64,000 nt of DNA, taken from positions 1 through 64,000 of the forward strand of contig JADFRG010000004.1 of assembly GCA_022561385.1 (NCBI GenBank), given 5' to 3'. The translations under genes and the position numbers were made by a program. The stretch comes from Chloroflexota bacterium (GTDB lineage: Bacteria > Chloroflexota > Anaerolineae > Anaerolineales > E44-bin32). A model generated the notes under the pieces. It made no database searches, was not told the origin of the DNA, and saw nothing but the letters and a program-made list of their open reading frames with translations. Every line of letters starts with the position of its first letter. Within the stretch, counting starts at the first letter, position 1. Shown here piece by piece: positions 14,549-23,662 of this stretch.

Positions 14549-16483
14549 ATGGCCCCCGCTAGCGTCTACCTAAAGGATGTTCCGCTCGATGAAGCCTGGG
14601 CTAAGTTTCGCTCTGCGCTGAAGCAGGTGAACCGATGGGACCCCCCTCCGGGCGAGAACGTGGCGCTGGAGCAGGCCGTGGGGCGCGTTACCGCTGAGCC
14701 GGTCTGGGCCAAGATTTCGTCCCCCCACTACCACGCGGCGGCCATGGACGGTTACGCCCTGCGCGGAGTGGATACGAATGGGGCAAGCGATCGATCGCCG
14801 GTGGAGCTAACCGACGAACGGATCAAGTTCGTCGACACCGGGGATGCCTTGCCAGACTGGGCGGACGCCGTAGTCCCGATTGAAGCGGTGGAAATTGTTG
14901 GAGATCGAAAAGACGCGCATAATATTTTGCTGCGGGCGGCTGTTCATCCCTGGTCCCACGTACGACCGATGGGCGAAGATATGGTGGCGACGGAGATGAT
15001 CCTGCATGCCGGCCACCAATTGCGGCCCGTGGATTTGGGTGCGGCGGCCGGGAGCGGGAGCGAAAGCCTGCTCGTAAGCAGGAAGCCCAAAGTGGCGGTC
15101 ATCCCCACCGGCTCAGAGCTGGTGGTGCCCGGTACCCTGCCCAAGCCGGGAGAGATCATTGAATACAACAGCCTGGTGCTGGCGGCGCAGGTGCAAGAAT
15201 GGGGCGGCGCGCCGACTCGATTCCCCATTGTTCGAGACGACGCCGAAGAAATCCGATCGGTGGTCCGTGAAGCAGCGGAACAGTTCGATCTCATATTGCT
15301 TAACGCGGGCTCCTCCGCCGGCTCCGAAGACCACTCTGCGGCAGTTGTGTCTTCCCTTGGGGAACTACTCGTACATGGAGTGGCTATCCGTCCGGGGCAT
15401 CCCGTGATCCTGGGAATAATTGAGGGCGGGGTGCCGATCATCGGGGTACCGGGCTACCCGGCTTCCGCGGCGCTGACCGGGGAGATATTTGTGCGGCCCT
15501 TGTTACGCCGCTGGCTCGGTCTTGCGAAGTCGGGCGAGAGCCAAATCGAGGCGGTGCTCACTCGAAAAGTACATTCCTCGCTCGGAGACGATGAGTATCT
15601 GCGAGTCTCCGTCGGCAGGGTCGGAGATCGAACGGTAGCGGCACCACTTTCAAGAGGTGCGGGCGTGATTACCTCCCTGGTGCGAGCAGACGGGATCGTG
15701 CGCATCCCGGCCGGCACTCAGGGTTATGCAGCCGGTACACAAGTCCATGTTCGCCTCTATCGCTCCCGGGAAGAGATCGAGCGAACCATCCTGGCCGTCG
15801 GCTCCCACGATCTGACCCTCGACCTGATCGCGCAGCAGCTGGCGACACACGGTGCACGGCTGAGTTCAGCCAGCGTGGGGAGTCTAGGCGGCCTGGTAGC
15901 ACTTGGCCGTCGAGAGGCCCATCTGGCAGGCTCTCATCTGCTGGATCCTGAAACCGGCGAATACAACCTATCCTATGTTCGCAAACATCTACCCGAAACT
16001 TCGGTGATGGTGGTGGGGCTGGTCCGAAGGTGGCAGGGATTGATTCTCGCCCGCGGCAATCCAAAGGGCATTCAAAACCTCGAAGAACTCATGCGGGAGG
16101 ACGTCGTGTACGTAAATCGGCAGCGAGGATCTGGCACCCGCGTGTTGTTGGACTACCAGCTGTCCCAGCTCGGCCTGGATCCGAGCGCGATCCAAGGATA
16201 CGGGCGGGAAGAATTCACACACCTGGCTGTGGCGGCCGCAATCTCTGCCGGAAGGGCGGACTGCGGAATGGGAATTCAGGCCGCGGCGGTTGCCCTGGAG
16301 CTGGATTTCATGCCGCTATTTAGCGAGCGTTACGATCTGGTGATTCCGCGGGAGCACTATGAGAGCGATTTGTTAGCACCGCTGCTCGAGATATTAACAA
16401 GCGATGTATTTGCCAACGCAGTCCGTGGCTTGGCGGGTTACGACCTGGAAGAGCCGGGAGCTATTCTGGCTGAGCTGGGCTAG
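14549..16483 (+). CDS. MoeA fused to a periplasmic-binding-protein-like domain
   Basis: 644 residues. Residues 1 to about 410 are a second MoeA (YHAAAMDGYALRG, VIPTGSELV, NSLVLAAQVQEWGG, GVPGYPASAALTGE). Residues about 420-640 form a PBP-like domain (VGSHDLTLDLIAQQLATHGA, YVNRQRGSGTRVLLDYQL, GRADCGMGIQAAA), as in the ligand-binding part of ModE/LysR-linked proteins. Such fusions are known in archaea and some bacteria and may sense or deliver oxyanion. Start ATG 14549, one base after the first moeA stop. The stop shares CTAG with the convergent protease gene. Confidence 0.88.
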   Translation: MAPASVYLKDVPLDEAWAKFRSALKQVNRWDPPPGENVALEQAVGRVTAEPVWAKISSPHYHAAAMDGYALRGVDTNGASDRSPVELTDERIKFVDTGDALPDWADAVVPIEAVEIVGDRKDAHNILLRAAVHPWSHVRPMGEDMVATEMILHAGHQLRPVDLGAAAGSGSESLLVSRKPKVAVIPTGSELVVPGTLPKPGEIIEYNSLVLAAQVQEWGGAPTRFPIVRDDAEEIRSVVREAAEQFDLILLNAGSSAGSEDHSAAVVSSLGELLVHGVAIRPGHPVILGIIEGGVPIIGVPGYPASAALTGEIFVRPLLRRWLGLAKSGESQIEAVLTRKVHSSLGDDEYLRVSVGRVGDRTVAAPLSRGAGVITSLVRADGIVRIPAGTQGYAAGTQVHVRLYRSREEIERTILAVGSHDLTLDLIAQQLATHGARLSSASVGSLGGLVALGRREAHLAGSHLLDPETGEYNLSYVRKHLPETSVMVVGLVRRWQGLILARGNPKGIQNLEELMREDVVYVNRQRGSGTRVLLDYQLSQLGLDPSAIQGYGREEFTHLAVAAAISAGRADCGMGIQAAAVALELDFMPLFSERYDLVIPREHYESDLLAPLLEILTSDVFANAVRGLAGYDLEEPGAILAELG

Positions 16484-17709
16484 CGACCAGGAATCCCGAT
16501 GATCGGCGCAGGTGTGAAGGTCAGGAAAAATATGATGAGCGCCAGGATCGCGGCCGCCTTTCGACCGCGGTCGAGTTCGGTGACGTCATCCAGCGGTTGA
16601 GCGTACGTTCTACCCATCAGGAACACGAGCGCCGCAAAGAGCAACCACCCCTGCCACACTACGATTAAAGCCACAAAGCCCACCACCACAAACGGCCAAA
16701 ATCGCCTGGCTCGCGACCCAAGCCAGGAGTATATGGAGTGCCCCCCGTCCAGCTGCCCGGCCGGGATCAAGTTGATGCCGGTTACCAGCAGGCCTGCCCA
16801 CGCCGCTATTGCCATGGGGTGTAGCTGCACATCCCGCCCGCCCAGCGGATACGGGACTCCGAATTGCCCTCCCGCCCCGGCGCCGATATTTCGAAGCCAA
16901 TAGATCAATTGGTTTTGACCCCCGAAGTCGGCAGGCGCCGGCAGCAGTTCACCAGTGACGACGAATTTGGCGGCCAGATACAGGAAGGAATTTCCCTCCA
17001 GATAACCGATTGATCCTGGCGGCGGGGCCTCGATCGTTTTTACCTGTGACAGGCTGAGCCCAAGAATCAGCAGAGGCAGCGCGACCAGCAAGCCGGCGTA
17101 CGGACCCGCGAGTCCCATGTCCAGCAGGTGTCTGCGATTCCTGGGACGCGACTTGAGTTGAATGAAAGCTCCCATCGTTCCAAGCAGCCCGCCTGGGAAT
17201 GGGATGAAAAAAGGAAGCGATACTGCAATCTTGTGGAAACGTCCGGCGAGGTAGTGGCCAAATTCGTGAGTGGCCAATATCCCGAGTAGAGTTCCGGCGT
17301 AGATAAGCCCCAACGCCAGCGGCTGACCCAGCAGGCTCTGTGTTGGATTTTCGTGAGCATAGGATCTGCCGTAACCGAGGCCGGTGTAGAGCACGGCTAG
17401 AAAGGTCGCTCCCGCGAGCAGCGCATGCAGCCACAGGCGGTCTGGCTTCGGCTCGGGGAATTCATCCGTCGCCAGGAAAACTTGATTACCTTCCTCCTGG
17501 CGCAGGAACAAGCCGGCCCCTTCTTTTGCAAATTGGGGCTCCAGACGATCGAAGGCTTCGGCCGCCTCCACACGCAAGTGACCCTGGTAGCGTGCCTTGT
17601 AGGGTCGATCCCTACCTCCCGGCTGCCAACGCTCAACGTCCATAACTTCTCGGACGATCGGCAGCAGCCGAGTCACCAAGTCATCCACACGCTCAACCGA
17701 CGAATCCAT
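16480..17709 (-). CDS. site-2 protease family zinc metallopeptidase (M50)
   Basis: 409 residues. The membrane-embedded zinc site is HEFGH (GILATHEFGHYLAG), with the third ligand in LIPAGQLDGGHSIYSWLG. There are about seven membrane helices and a cytosolic N-terminal domain of about 100 residues. Such proteases cut membrane-bound substrates such as anti-sigma factors. Start ATG 17709 has GGAGG four bases before it; the frame continues upstream but only through the tRNA-Sec gene. Confidence 0.87.
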   Translation of the reverse strand: MDSSVERVDDLVTRLLPIVREVMDVERWQPGGRDRPYKARYQGHLRVEAAEAFDRLEPQFAKEGAGLFLRQEEGNQVFLATDEFPEPKPDRLWLHALLAGATFLAVLYTGLGYGRSYAHENPTQSLLGQPLALGLIYAGTLLGILATHEFGHYLAGRFHKIAVSLPFFIPFPGGLLGTMGAFIQLKSRPRNRRHLLDMGLAGPYAGLLVALPLLILGLSLSQVKTIEAPPPGSIGYLEGNSFLYLAAKFVVTGELLPAPADFGGQNQLIYWLRNIGAGAGGQFGVPYPLGGRDVQLHPMAIAAWAGLLVTGINLIPAGQLDGGHSIYSWLGSRARRFWPFVVVGFVALIVVWQGWLLFAALVFLMGRTYAQPLDDVTELDRGRKAAAILALIIFFLTFTPAPIIGIPGR

Positions 17710-17730
17710 CAGACCTCCATAACGGCAAGT

Positions 17731-17823
17731 CGGGAGTGGATGGGAGTCGAACCCACCGCGGCCCGTTGACGGCCCGCCACCGATTTTGAAGACCGGGGAG
17801 CCCACCGGGGCCCAACCACCCCC
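17731..17823 (-). tRNA. selC: tRNA-Sec (TCA), selenocysteine tRNA
   Basis: The minus strand folds as a selenocysteine tRNA: an 8-bp acceptor stem (GGGGGTGG/CCACTCCC), a 6-bp D-stem with a 4-base loop (GGGCCC-CGGT-GGGCTC), anticodon stem CCGGT/ATCGG around CTTCAAA (anticodon TCA), a long GC-rich variable arm, and T-loop GTTCGACTCC. The extended acceptor and D stems are specific to tRNA-Sec, so this is not a Ser tRNA or a stop suppressor. It implies that this genome decodes UGA as selenocysteine. Confidence 0.92.
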
Positions 17824-17936
17824 AAGTCTGGGAAGCATACCCTACCGGCACGGGCCCTGACAAGAATGCCGATTACCATGATCCAGGTTTCCTATCGATC
17901 ATCCCCCGTGTGCCCTTGCTACAATCCCTTGAGAGT

Positions 17937-19166
17937 GTGCAAGTGCATCTAGCCCCGATCGACGAATCGATAAGGCCTATTTCCGCCTCGGGTACCCTGC
18001 CTCCCAAGCGAGACGCATGGGGTCTGTTCCTGATCATCGCCGGCTCGCTTGGACTCGGGTTTGGCCTGCTGATCTCAGCCGTTCTTGCCATTTTTTCGCT
18101 TTTCGGGCAACAACCGATTGCGTTGGGAGTCGAGGCGGCCGCGTTCCTCGCGCTTGGCTTGCTGGGGGCGCCTGCGATCTATTGGGGCGCCAAAGGTTCG
18201 GCCAAACGGGCGGAGCGCAAGCCAGATCGAGTCTGGGTTCTGGCGATGTTGCTTTATCCATTGGCTCTGTTCCTGGGGGCTCTTGCTTTCGAGGCAGGAA
18301 CCCTTCCCAGGCTTTTGGGCCCCATTGCCCACATCCTCGCCGCGGGCGCTCCGGTACTGTTCGTCGTATCCATTTCGCTTTCCCGCGGTCCGCTACTCTC
18401 CGCCCGACGTCGTTGGGCACACTTTCTTGCCGGGTTATGGGTGACGCCGCCCCTCGCCCTGACCATCGAATTAATTTCTCTGGTCCCGCTCGGCCTGCTC
18501 ATGATCCTGGGCTTAGCGCTCACTCCCGATGGCGAGGCTCTCTTTCGGGAGCTGCTCGCGGTTGAGATCGGCTCGGAGCAGCAGATCGAGTTGGCAACGC
18601 GCTTGATCTCGCAACCGATCGTGATTTTGCTGGGGGTCGGCATGCTCTCCGGAGTGGTCCCGATTATTGAAGAGCTGCTCAAATCCCTGACGATATGGCC
18701 TTTGCTTACGAGACCGATGACCTCCGGCCAAGCGTTCTTGGGAGGCACTCTTGGAGGTGCAGGCTACTCCCTTTTTGAATCGCTCTTCCTGCCGCAAGTG
18801 GGGGAGGAATGGGTGCTCACGATGGTGGCGCGCGGCGGCACGCCGCTGATCCACGCGTTTAACGCCGGGCTGGTGTGTTGGGGTCTGGCGGAAGGAGTGC
18901 GCCGAAAACGATGGCTCCTTTGCGCGGGCACCTACATCCTGGCAGTTGGCCTGCATGGGCTGTGGAACCTTAGTGCGATAGGGATTGGGCTCTCGGGACT
19001 TGGATTGGATTTAGAAACAGGCTATCTGGATCCAGTCCTCATGAGCACCCTGGGTTATTTGGGGTTATTAGGGTTGCTGGGGCTGGCAGTGGGCTCGCTT
19101 GCGGGATTGATCTGGCTTCCTGCCAGGCTCGATGCGGAAGGCCGGGCCCGGCCGCGCCGCACGTGA
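17937..19166 (+). CDS. PrsW-like membrane protease
   Basis: About 410 residues with eight or more hydrophobic helices. The EExxK motif of the PrsW glutamic-protease/CAAX-like group is visible in VVPIIEELLKSLTIWPLL; later helices carry GAGYSLFESLFL and ALIHAFNAGL-like histidine motifs (PLIHAFNAGL, VGLHGLWNL). PrsW cleaves anti-sigma factors. The start is uncertain: GTG 17937 sits 11 bases after a TACAAT box at 17920-17925, while a GTG at 17910 would place that box in the gene. The 3' end overlaps the convergent DedA gene by 112 bases. Confidence 0.78.
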   Translation: MQVHLAPIDESIRPISASGTLPPKRDAWGLFLIIAGSLGLGFGLLISAVLAIFSLFGQQPIALGVEAAAFLALGLLGAPAIYWGAKGSAKRAERKPDRVWVLAMLLYPLALFLGALAFEAGTLPRLLGPIAHILAAGAPVLFVVSISLSRGPLLSARRRWAHFLAGLWVTPPLALTIELISLVPLGLLMILGLALTPDGEALFRELLAVEIGSEQQIELATRLISQPIVILLGVGMLSGVVPIIEELLKSLTIWPLLTRPMTSGQAFLGGTLGGAGYSLFESLFLPQVGEEWVLTMVARGGTPLIHAFNAGLVCWGLAEGVRRKRWLLCAGTYILAVGLHGLWNLSAIGIGLSGLGLDLETGYLDPVLMSTLGYLGLLGLLGLAVGSLAGLIWLPARLDAEGRARPRRT

Positions 19167-19774
19167 TGGATGACATAAAAGATAAAACCTGCGAGCAAAA
19201 CAATAGCGATGGGGATATCAAAGGGTCGCATAATGCCGCGCAACTCTTCCCAGTTTGCCCCGAACGCGTAGCCACCAAGCGCCAACAAACCGGTCCATAT
19301 AAATGAGCCTACGAAGGTGTAGAGAATAAAGCGCCCAATGCGCGTTCCCGAAACGCCCAGTGGAAATGAGATGAAGGTACGTACAATCGGCAGCAAACGC
19401 GAATAAAACGCTACCGCGTCTCCCCAGCGGGAAAACCAACGATCGGCCAGCTCGAGATCGTGGTGACTGATCATGACATACTTCCCGTAACGATCCAGGA
19501 ACGGCCGGCCGCCGAATGCGCCCAGGGCATAGGAAGCGATGGATCCAACGGTGCAGCCAACGGCGCCCCATAAGCCGCCGAGCAAAACCGCTTGCAGTGC
19601 GCTTCCACCTTGAGCCTGAACCAGCAACCAGCCGGCCAGGGGCATCGTGACCTCGCTCGGAATGGGGATGTTCGCGCTCTCTAACGCCATGATGACCGCC
19701 ACGCCCCCCCAGCCAATGGCCTGCAGGACGTCGGTGAGCATCAGTACGATCTGGTGTTCGAGTTCGGCGGGCAT
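19055..19774 (-). CDS. DedA-family membrane protein
   Basis: 239 residues. The N-terminal amphipathic segment and ALESANIPIPSEVTMPLAGW are typical of DedA (E..xP.PSE), and the central R-x3-P motif is FYSRLLPIVRTFISFPLGVSGT. Family members help lipid-carrier (undecaprenyl phosphate) flipping and envelope integrity. The last 37 codons, a Ser/Pro/Asn-rich tail, overlap the PrsW-like gene on the other strand. A TATACT box lies about 24 bases before the ATG. Confidence 0.9.
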   Translation of the reverse strand: MPAELEHQIVLMLTDVLQAIGWGGVAVIMALESANIPIPSEVTMPLAGWLLVQAQGGSALQAVLLGGLWGAVGCTVGSIASYALGAFGGRPFLDRYGKYVMISHHDLELADRWFSRWGDAVAFYSRLLPIVRTFISFPLGVSGTRIGRFILYTFVGSFIWTGLLALGGYAFGANWEELRGIMRPFDIPIAIVLLAGFIFYVIHHVRRGRARPSASSLAGSQINPASEPTASPSNPNNPK

Positions 19775-20099
19775 CGTTCTCTCGTTACGAAGCGAGCAGT
19801 ATAACCAGAACCAAAATGGGAAGCAACGATGGCATCGGCGGCACGATCAGGCGCAAGTGCAGGTTCGTCCAATTTCACGCGCCCTAATATCATCGCCTCG
19901 CAGACGTCCTATCGCCGGCCTCTGGGCTCAATTTCCAGATCCTCCTACCCGATCGATGATCTGATAGGTAGATGCTCCCGCTGGCGAAACGAGGTCGAAG
20001 TGATATATTATCCCCCGCGCCTGCTTCGGTCTTCGATTGACCGGCGCAATATTCATCCGAACCCGAAGTCCATAATTGACTAAGCCGAGAGTCGAACTC

Positions 20100-20447
20100 A
20101 TGATGGACCGCCTACGCGACCTTCAGGCCTCCTCGACGGACGTCGAGGCATCTGCCGTGGTCAGCATAGACGGACTTACGATGGCCTCTTCTTTGCCCCC
20201 CGATGTTGAGGAAGACCGTGTATCTGCCATGTCGGCCGCCATGATTTCCCTGGGCGAACGCATCGCTACGGAATTGGGCCGAGGCACGCTGGATCAAGTG
20301 TACATTAAGGGTCAGACCGGGTATGTGATCCTCAGGTCGATTGGCCGCGAAGCTGTGTTAACAGTATTGGCGCGGGAGCAAGCGAAGCTCGGCCTGCTTT
20401 TCCTCGACATGCGCCGCGCAGCGGAGGATCTCTCCAAATTGCTCTAG
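20100..20447 (+). CDS. roadblock/LC7-domain protein
   Basis: 115 residues with the roadblock pattern: EASAVVSIDGLTMASSLP, then VSAMSAAMISLGERIATELG and VLTVLAREQAKLGLLFLDMR. Such proteins act as partners of small GTPases such as MglA. No GTPase is visible in the window. ATG 20100 is chosen; the glycosyltransferase starts one base after the stop. Confidence 0.85.
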   Translation: MMDRLRDLQASSTDVEASAVVSIDGLTMASSLPPDVEEDRVSAMSAAMISLGERIATELGRGTLDQVYIKGQTGYVILRSIGREAVLTVLAREQAKLGLLFLDMRRAAEDLSKLL

Positions 20448-20448
20448 G

Positions 20449-21183
20449 ATGCGACAGCTTACCGTCGTCATCCCCACCTATAACGAGGCCGAGAACCTCC
20501 CCTCGCTCGTCGATGATCTATTTGCGACCTCCATATCCAATTTAAAACTCATCATTGTGGACGACGGATCCCCGGACGGGACGGGCCAATTGGCGGAAGA
20601 GCTGGCCGATCGGCTGCCTGGGAAGCTGACCGTTGTCCACCGCGCGGGAAAGATGGGTTTGGGGTCAGCCTACATTCTGGGGTTTGGCGTGGCGCTGTCC
20701 GAGGGAGCCGAGGCGGTAGGGCAGATGGATGCGGACTTTTCGCACTCCCCCTCCTACTTGCCAGATTTCTTGGCCAAACTTGAAAACTGGGACGCGGTTT
20801 TCGGTTCACGTTACGTGGAGGGAGGACGCGTAGACGAGCGCTGGAGCGCCGGGCGGGTCTTCCTCTCGAAATTCGGCAACACCTATGCAAGAGTCATCTT
20901 GCGGCTGCAGGTGCGAGATTCCACCGGGGGTTATAGGATCTGGCGCTCGGAAACCCTTTCCGGGATGCCGCTCAAGCGCATCCGCTCGGAGGGTTATGTT
21001 TTTCAGGTGGAGATGGCGTACCTGGCGCAGAAATTGGGCTTCAAAATTTCGGAGCAGCCGATCTACTTCGAAGATCGGCGCATCGGTCAGTCCAAGATGT
21101 CGCTGAAGATTCAACTCGAGGCCGCCCTTCGAGTCTGGCTGCTGCCCTACTTTTACCGCGGCCTCCATTCCAACCGAGCTTGA
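20449..21183 (+). CDS. GT2 glycosyltransferase, polyprenol-phosphate mannosyltransferase type
   Basis: 244 residues with no membrane helices. Motifs are VIPTYNEAENLPSL at the start, IIVDDGSPDGTG, the metal-binding QMDADFSH, and FGSRYVEGGRV. This is the soluble catalytic-domain form of dolichol/polyprenol-phosphate mannose synthases, which charge a lipid carrier with mannose from GDP-mannose. It is probably in one operon with the roadblock gene. Confidence 0.87.
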   Translation: MRQLTVVIPTYNEAENLPSLVDDLFATSISNLKLIIVDDGSPDGTGQLAEELADRLPGKLTVVHRAGKMGLGSAYILGFGVALSEGAEAVGQMDADFSHSPSYLPDFLAKLENWDAVFGSRYVEGGRVDERWSAGRVFLSKFGNTYARVILRLQVRDSTGGYRIWRSETLSGMPLKRIRSEGYVFQVEMAYLAQKLGFKISEQPIYFEDRRIGQSKMSLKIQLEAALRVWLLPYFYRGLHSNRA

Positions 21184-21224
21184 GGGCTCGCACTAAGGAA
21201 TAGTTACCGCTCGGGTACGGCAGG

Positions 21225-22037
21225 TCACTCCAGGCTGGCGACCCTGGCCAGAGCCCCCCAATCCACCACGCTCAACTCCTGGGCCCTCGAAGACGGATCG
21301 ATCCCGGCCATCGTCAATACCTCGCCCGCCTGCTTGCCAAGCACGGGCCCCAGAGAATTCCTCAATTTCTTCCGGCGTTGCGTGAATCCTGCCCGAGCAA
21401 GGCGAAACACTGGAGCGATCCATTTAGCCTCCAATAGAGGGGCCGCATGGATATTGATGGTCAGGATGGATGAACTCACCTCGGGTTTGGGGAAAAATGC
21501 TTCGGCCGGAATGTCCCCCCAAATTTCCGGTACCCCGTAAATCTGGACACTGAGCGCAAGCAGGCTCATTTGACCCGGCTTGGCAATGGCGCGCTCTGCA
21601 ACTTCGGACTGGACCGTCAACACCATGCGGTCGGGAGGCTGCTCTGCCTCAAGATAGTGGCGCAATAACGCGCTGGTGATGGTGTAGGGGATGTTGGCGA
21701 CGACCCGGTATTCGGGGGGCGTCTCAATCTCGACCGTTAGCGCGTCGCCCGGCACGATATCCACGTTATCCGCGCCCTTTAATACCGCCTTAAGAATCGG
21801 AAGCAAGTTCAGATCCAGCTCAATCGCGGTCACATGCGCGGCGGTGACCGACAACCTTCGCGTGAGGGCGCCAAGGCCAGCCCCCACTTCAACAACGGCC
21901 TCCGTCCCGCGCAGTTCGGCGGCCAGCAGGATATCGTCGAGTGCCTGGCGGTCTATTATGAAGTTTTGTCCGAGTCTCTTGCGGGGGCGAACGCCATAGG
22001 CGCGCAACAGCTGGCGCGCGGCGAGAGGATCCGGCAT
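21225..22037 (-). CDS. rsmA: 16S rRNA dimethyladenosine transferase RsmA/KsgA
   Basis: 270 residues. Motifs are LGQNFIIDRQALDDIL at the N-terminus, VVEVGAGLGALTRRL (SAM binding) and VVANIPYTITSALL (catalytic NIPY). The enzyme dimethylates the two adjacent adenines near the 3' end of 16S rRNA. The start ATG (22037) overlaps the stop of the upstream G5/3D gene as TGATG, so the two are translationally coupled. Confidence 0.95.
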   Translation of the reverse strand: MPDPLAARQLLRAYGVRPRKRLGQNFIIDRQALDDILLAAELRGTEAVVEVGAGLGALTRRLSVTAAHVTAIELDLNLLPILKAVLKGADNVDIVPGDALTVEIETPPEYRVVANIPYTITSALLRHYLEAEQPPDRMVLTVQSEVAERAIAKPGQMSLLALSVQIYGVPEIWGDIPAEAFFPKPEVSSSILTINIHAAPLLEAKWIAPVFRLARAGFTQRRKKLRNSLGPVLGKQAGEVLTMAGIDPSSRAQELSVVDWGALARVASLE

Positions 22038-23422
22038 CAGGGAAAGATGTAGACGATGGACTCAGGAGCTGGGATAGGGGTTAGGAAGTAGACCGTGACG
22101 TTTCCGGACCAGGTGACCCAATTGTTGTCCTCATATCCCAGATCGATCCAGCGGCCCTTGACCCCACTCCCCGTATCCGCGGCCTCTGCGAATCCATAAC
22201 CGGGTACATACATCATCGTCCCAAAGAGGATCAGACTTCGGTCGATCGCCACCAGGCCCTTTACCAACCGCTTGCCGGAGGCCGTGATCCCAAACCAGGG
22301 CGCGTCAGGGGATACTCCCGCACGAGATGGGGAGTAGGAGGTGGCGTACATCTCAAGCTTACGCCAGTAGTCGAGCGGACCGTCGGCAGTGGCGATCGTT
22401 CGAACCTGGATCTGGGTCCCGTATCCAATGATCTGTGGAGTGGGATCCTGAGCCACCCACTCCCCTTCCAGAACTCGGCTTACTTCCAGGCCATCCTCTA
22501 AACGCACGCGCAGGCGATTGCTTGTGACACCGTAGCCGCCGGACTGCACGATAAGCTGGTTATCGATTGCGAGCGTGTCTACTGGCTGATACAAGGTATC
22601 GAAGCTCAAGGGCCGCTGCTCCATATGGACTTCTTCTCGGACCCGGACAAGCTGAATCTGACCGTCGGCAGGAAGGGCTTCGGCCCCGTCCGGGATAACA
22701 TAATCCAGGCCTATCAGTCGCAGGCCGGCATCGGCAAGCGCACCTTCGACCGTGTCAGCCGCCGAACGCCCTCGGATCTCCTGCTCGGCCAACCGAATGG
22801 TCACCGGCACAGAGCGTACCAGCCGGGCCTCGATGGAACGGTCGAGGGGAGTGTTCGGAAGCGGATCGAGTCGATCGCCCTCATGCAGCCGGATCCCGCT
22901 TTCCCAAAGCGCCTCTCCTAAGGTCGGCGCGGAGGAGTACAGCCAGCGCGCTCTGCCCTCCAGCATGAGGCGAATCGGGAGCCCACGCTTGAGCTGAATA
23001 TGGGAGGGGGCAGCCGAGCCCGCAGATATGCCGTCTAGAATGAGCCGATCGCCGGGAAAGAGCGGACCCGCGATCAGATTAGCCGGATCGGTTTCTGCGG
23101 TCTGCACCAAGCGGATCGTACCCTGATCCTCCATTGCGACCGGACGTGCCAGGTTCAGCTCAACTACCGGAAACGCACCGTCTTCCCACTGCAATTCGGT
23201 GTCAACGTTTGGCAAAAGCGCGTCGTTGGGGCCAAGCACGATTCCCGCCTCCCGGAGCAGATCCATTGGCCGGCGGGCGTGTGTACGCAGTTCGCGCGGC
23301 TCCCCATTGATCACCAAGAGGGCCGGCCGCGCCGTAGCGTAGTAGAGCACGAATAACCCCGCCGCCGTCAACATGAGCGGAAGGACGGGCGGGACGATGC
23401 GACGTGTGGCTGCCAGTTCCAT
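22037..23422 (-). CDS. DUF348/G5/3D-domain cell-wall protein (YabE/Rpf-like)
   Basis: 461 residues: one N-terminal membrane anchor (VLPLMLTAAGLFVLYYATA), three DUF348 ubiquitin-like repeats (e.g. LLVINGEPRELRTHARRPMD), a G5 domain near residues 280-360, and a C-terminal 3D domain (MYATSYSPSRAG, then DTGSGVKGRWIDLGY with catalytic Asps). This is the layout of YabE-type lytic or resuscitation proteins, here next to rsmA as in Firmicutes. ATG 23422 sits eight bases after TAGACT, which supports this start over one at 23542. Confidence 0.88.
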   Translation of the reverse strand: MELAATRRIVPPVLPLMLTAAGLFVLYYATARPALLVINGEPRELRTHARRPMDLLREAGIVLGPNDALLPNVDTELQWEDGAFPVVELNLARPVAMEDQGTIRLVQTAETDPANLIAGPLFPGDRLILDGISAGSAAPSHIQLKRGLPIRLMLEGRARWLYSSAPTLGEALWESGIRLHEGDRLDPLPNTPLDRSIEARLVRSVPVTIRLAEQEIRGRSAADTVEGALADAGLRLIGLDYVIPDGAEALPADGQIQLVRVREEVHMEQRPLSFDTLYQPVDTLAIDNQLIVQSGGYGVTSNRLRVRLEDGLEVSRVLEGEWVAQDPTPQIIGYGTQIQVRTIATADGPLDYWRKLEMYATSYSPSRAGVSPDAPWFGITASGKRLVKGLVAIDRSLILFGTMMYVPGYGFAEAADTGSGVKGRWIDLGYEDNNWVTWSGNVTVYFLTPIPAPESIVYIFP

Positions 23423-23430
23423 ACGCAGGG

Positions 23431-23436
23431 AGTCTA
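23431..23436 (-). promoter_or_regulatory. -10 box directly before the G5/3D gene
   Basis: TAGACT ends eight bases before ATG 23422, predicting a leaderless transcript. No -35 is obvious. Confidence 0.4.
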
Positions 23437-23662
23437 CTATGCCCTTTCCCCATTCCAGCACGGCGAGTGACGCCGCAGGGGAAAATCGCGCCAGGCGGCG
23501 TGCGATAGAGAAAATTCGAACAGATATTGAAGGCCGCGGCACAAATCTCCGCCAGCCGGCCGCCTGCGTGCCCGCTTGGTACAGGCCGGCCTACCATTTC
23601 TGACCGTTTGAAGCCAGAATTTTCTGAGGGATATCGGCGCAAAACGCCGATTTGCTGATTGG

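Noticed and set aside
17710-17838. N-terminal extension of the site-2 protease
   Set aside because: It would translate the tRNA-Sec gene; ATG 17709 has a good ribosome-binding site.
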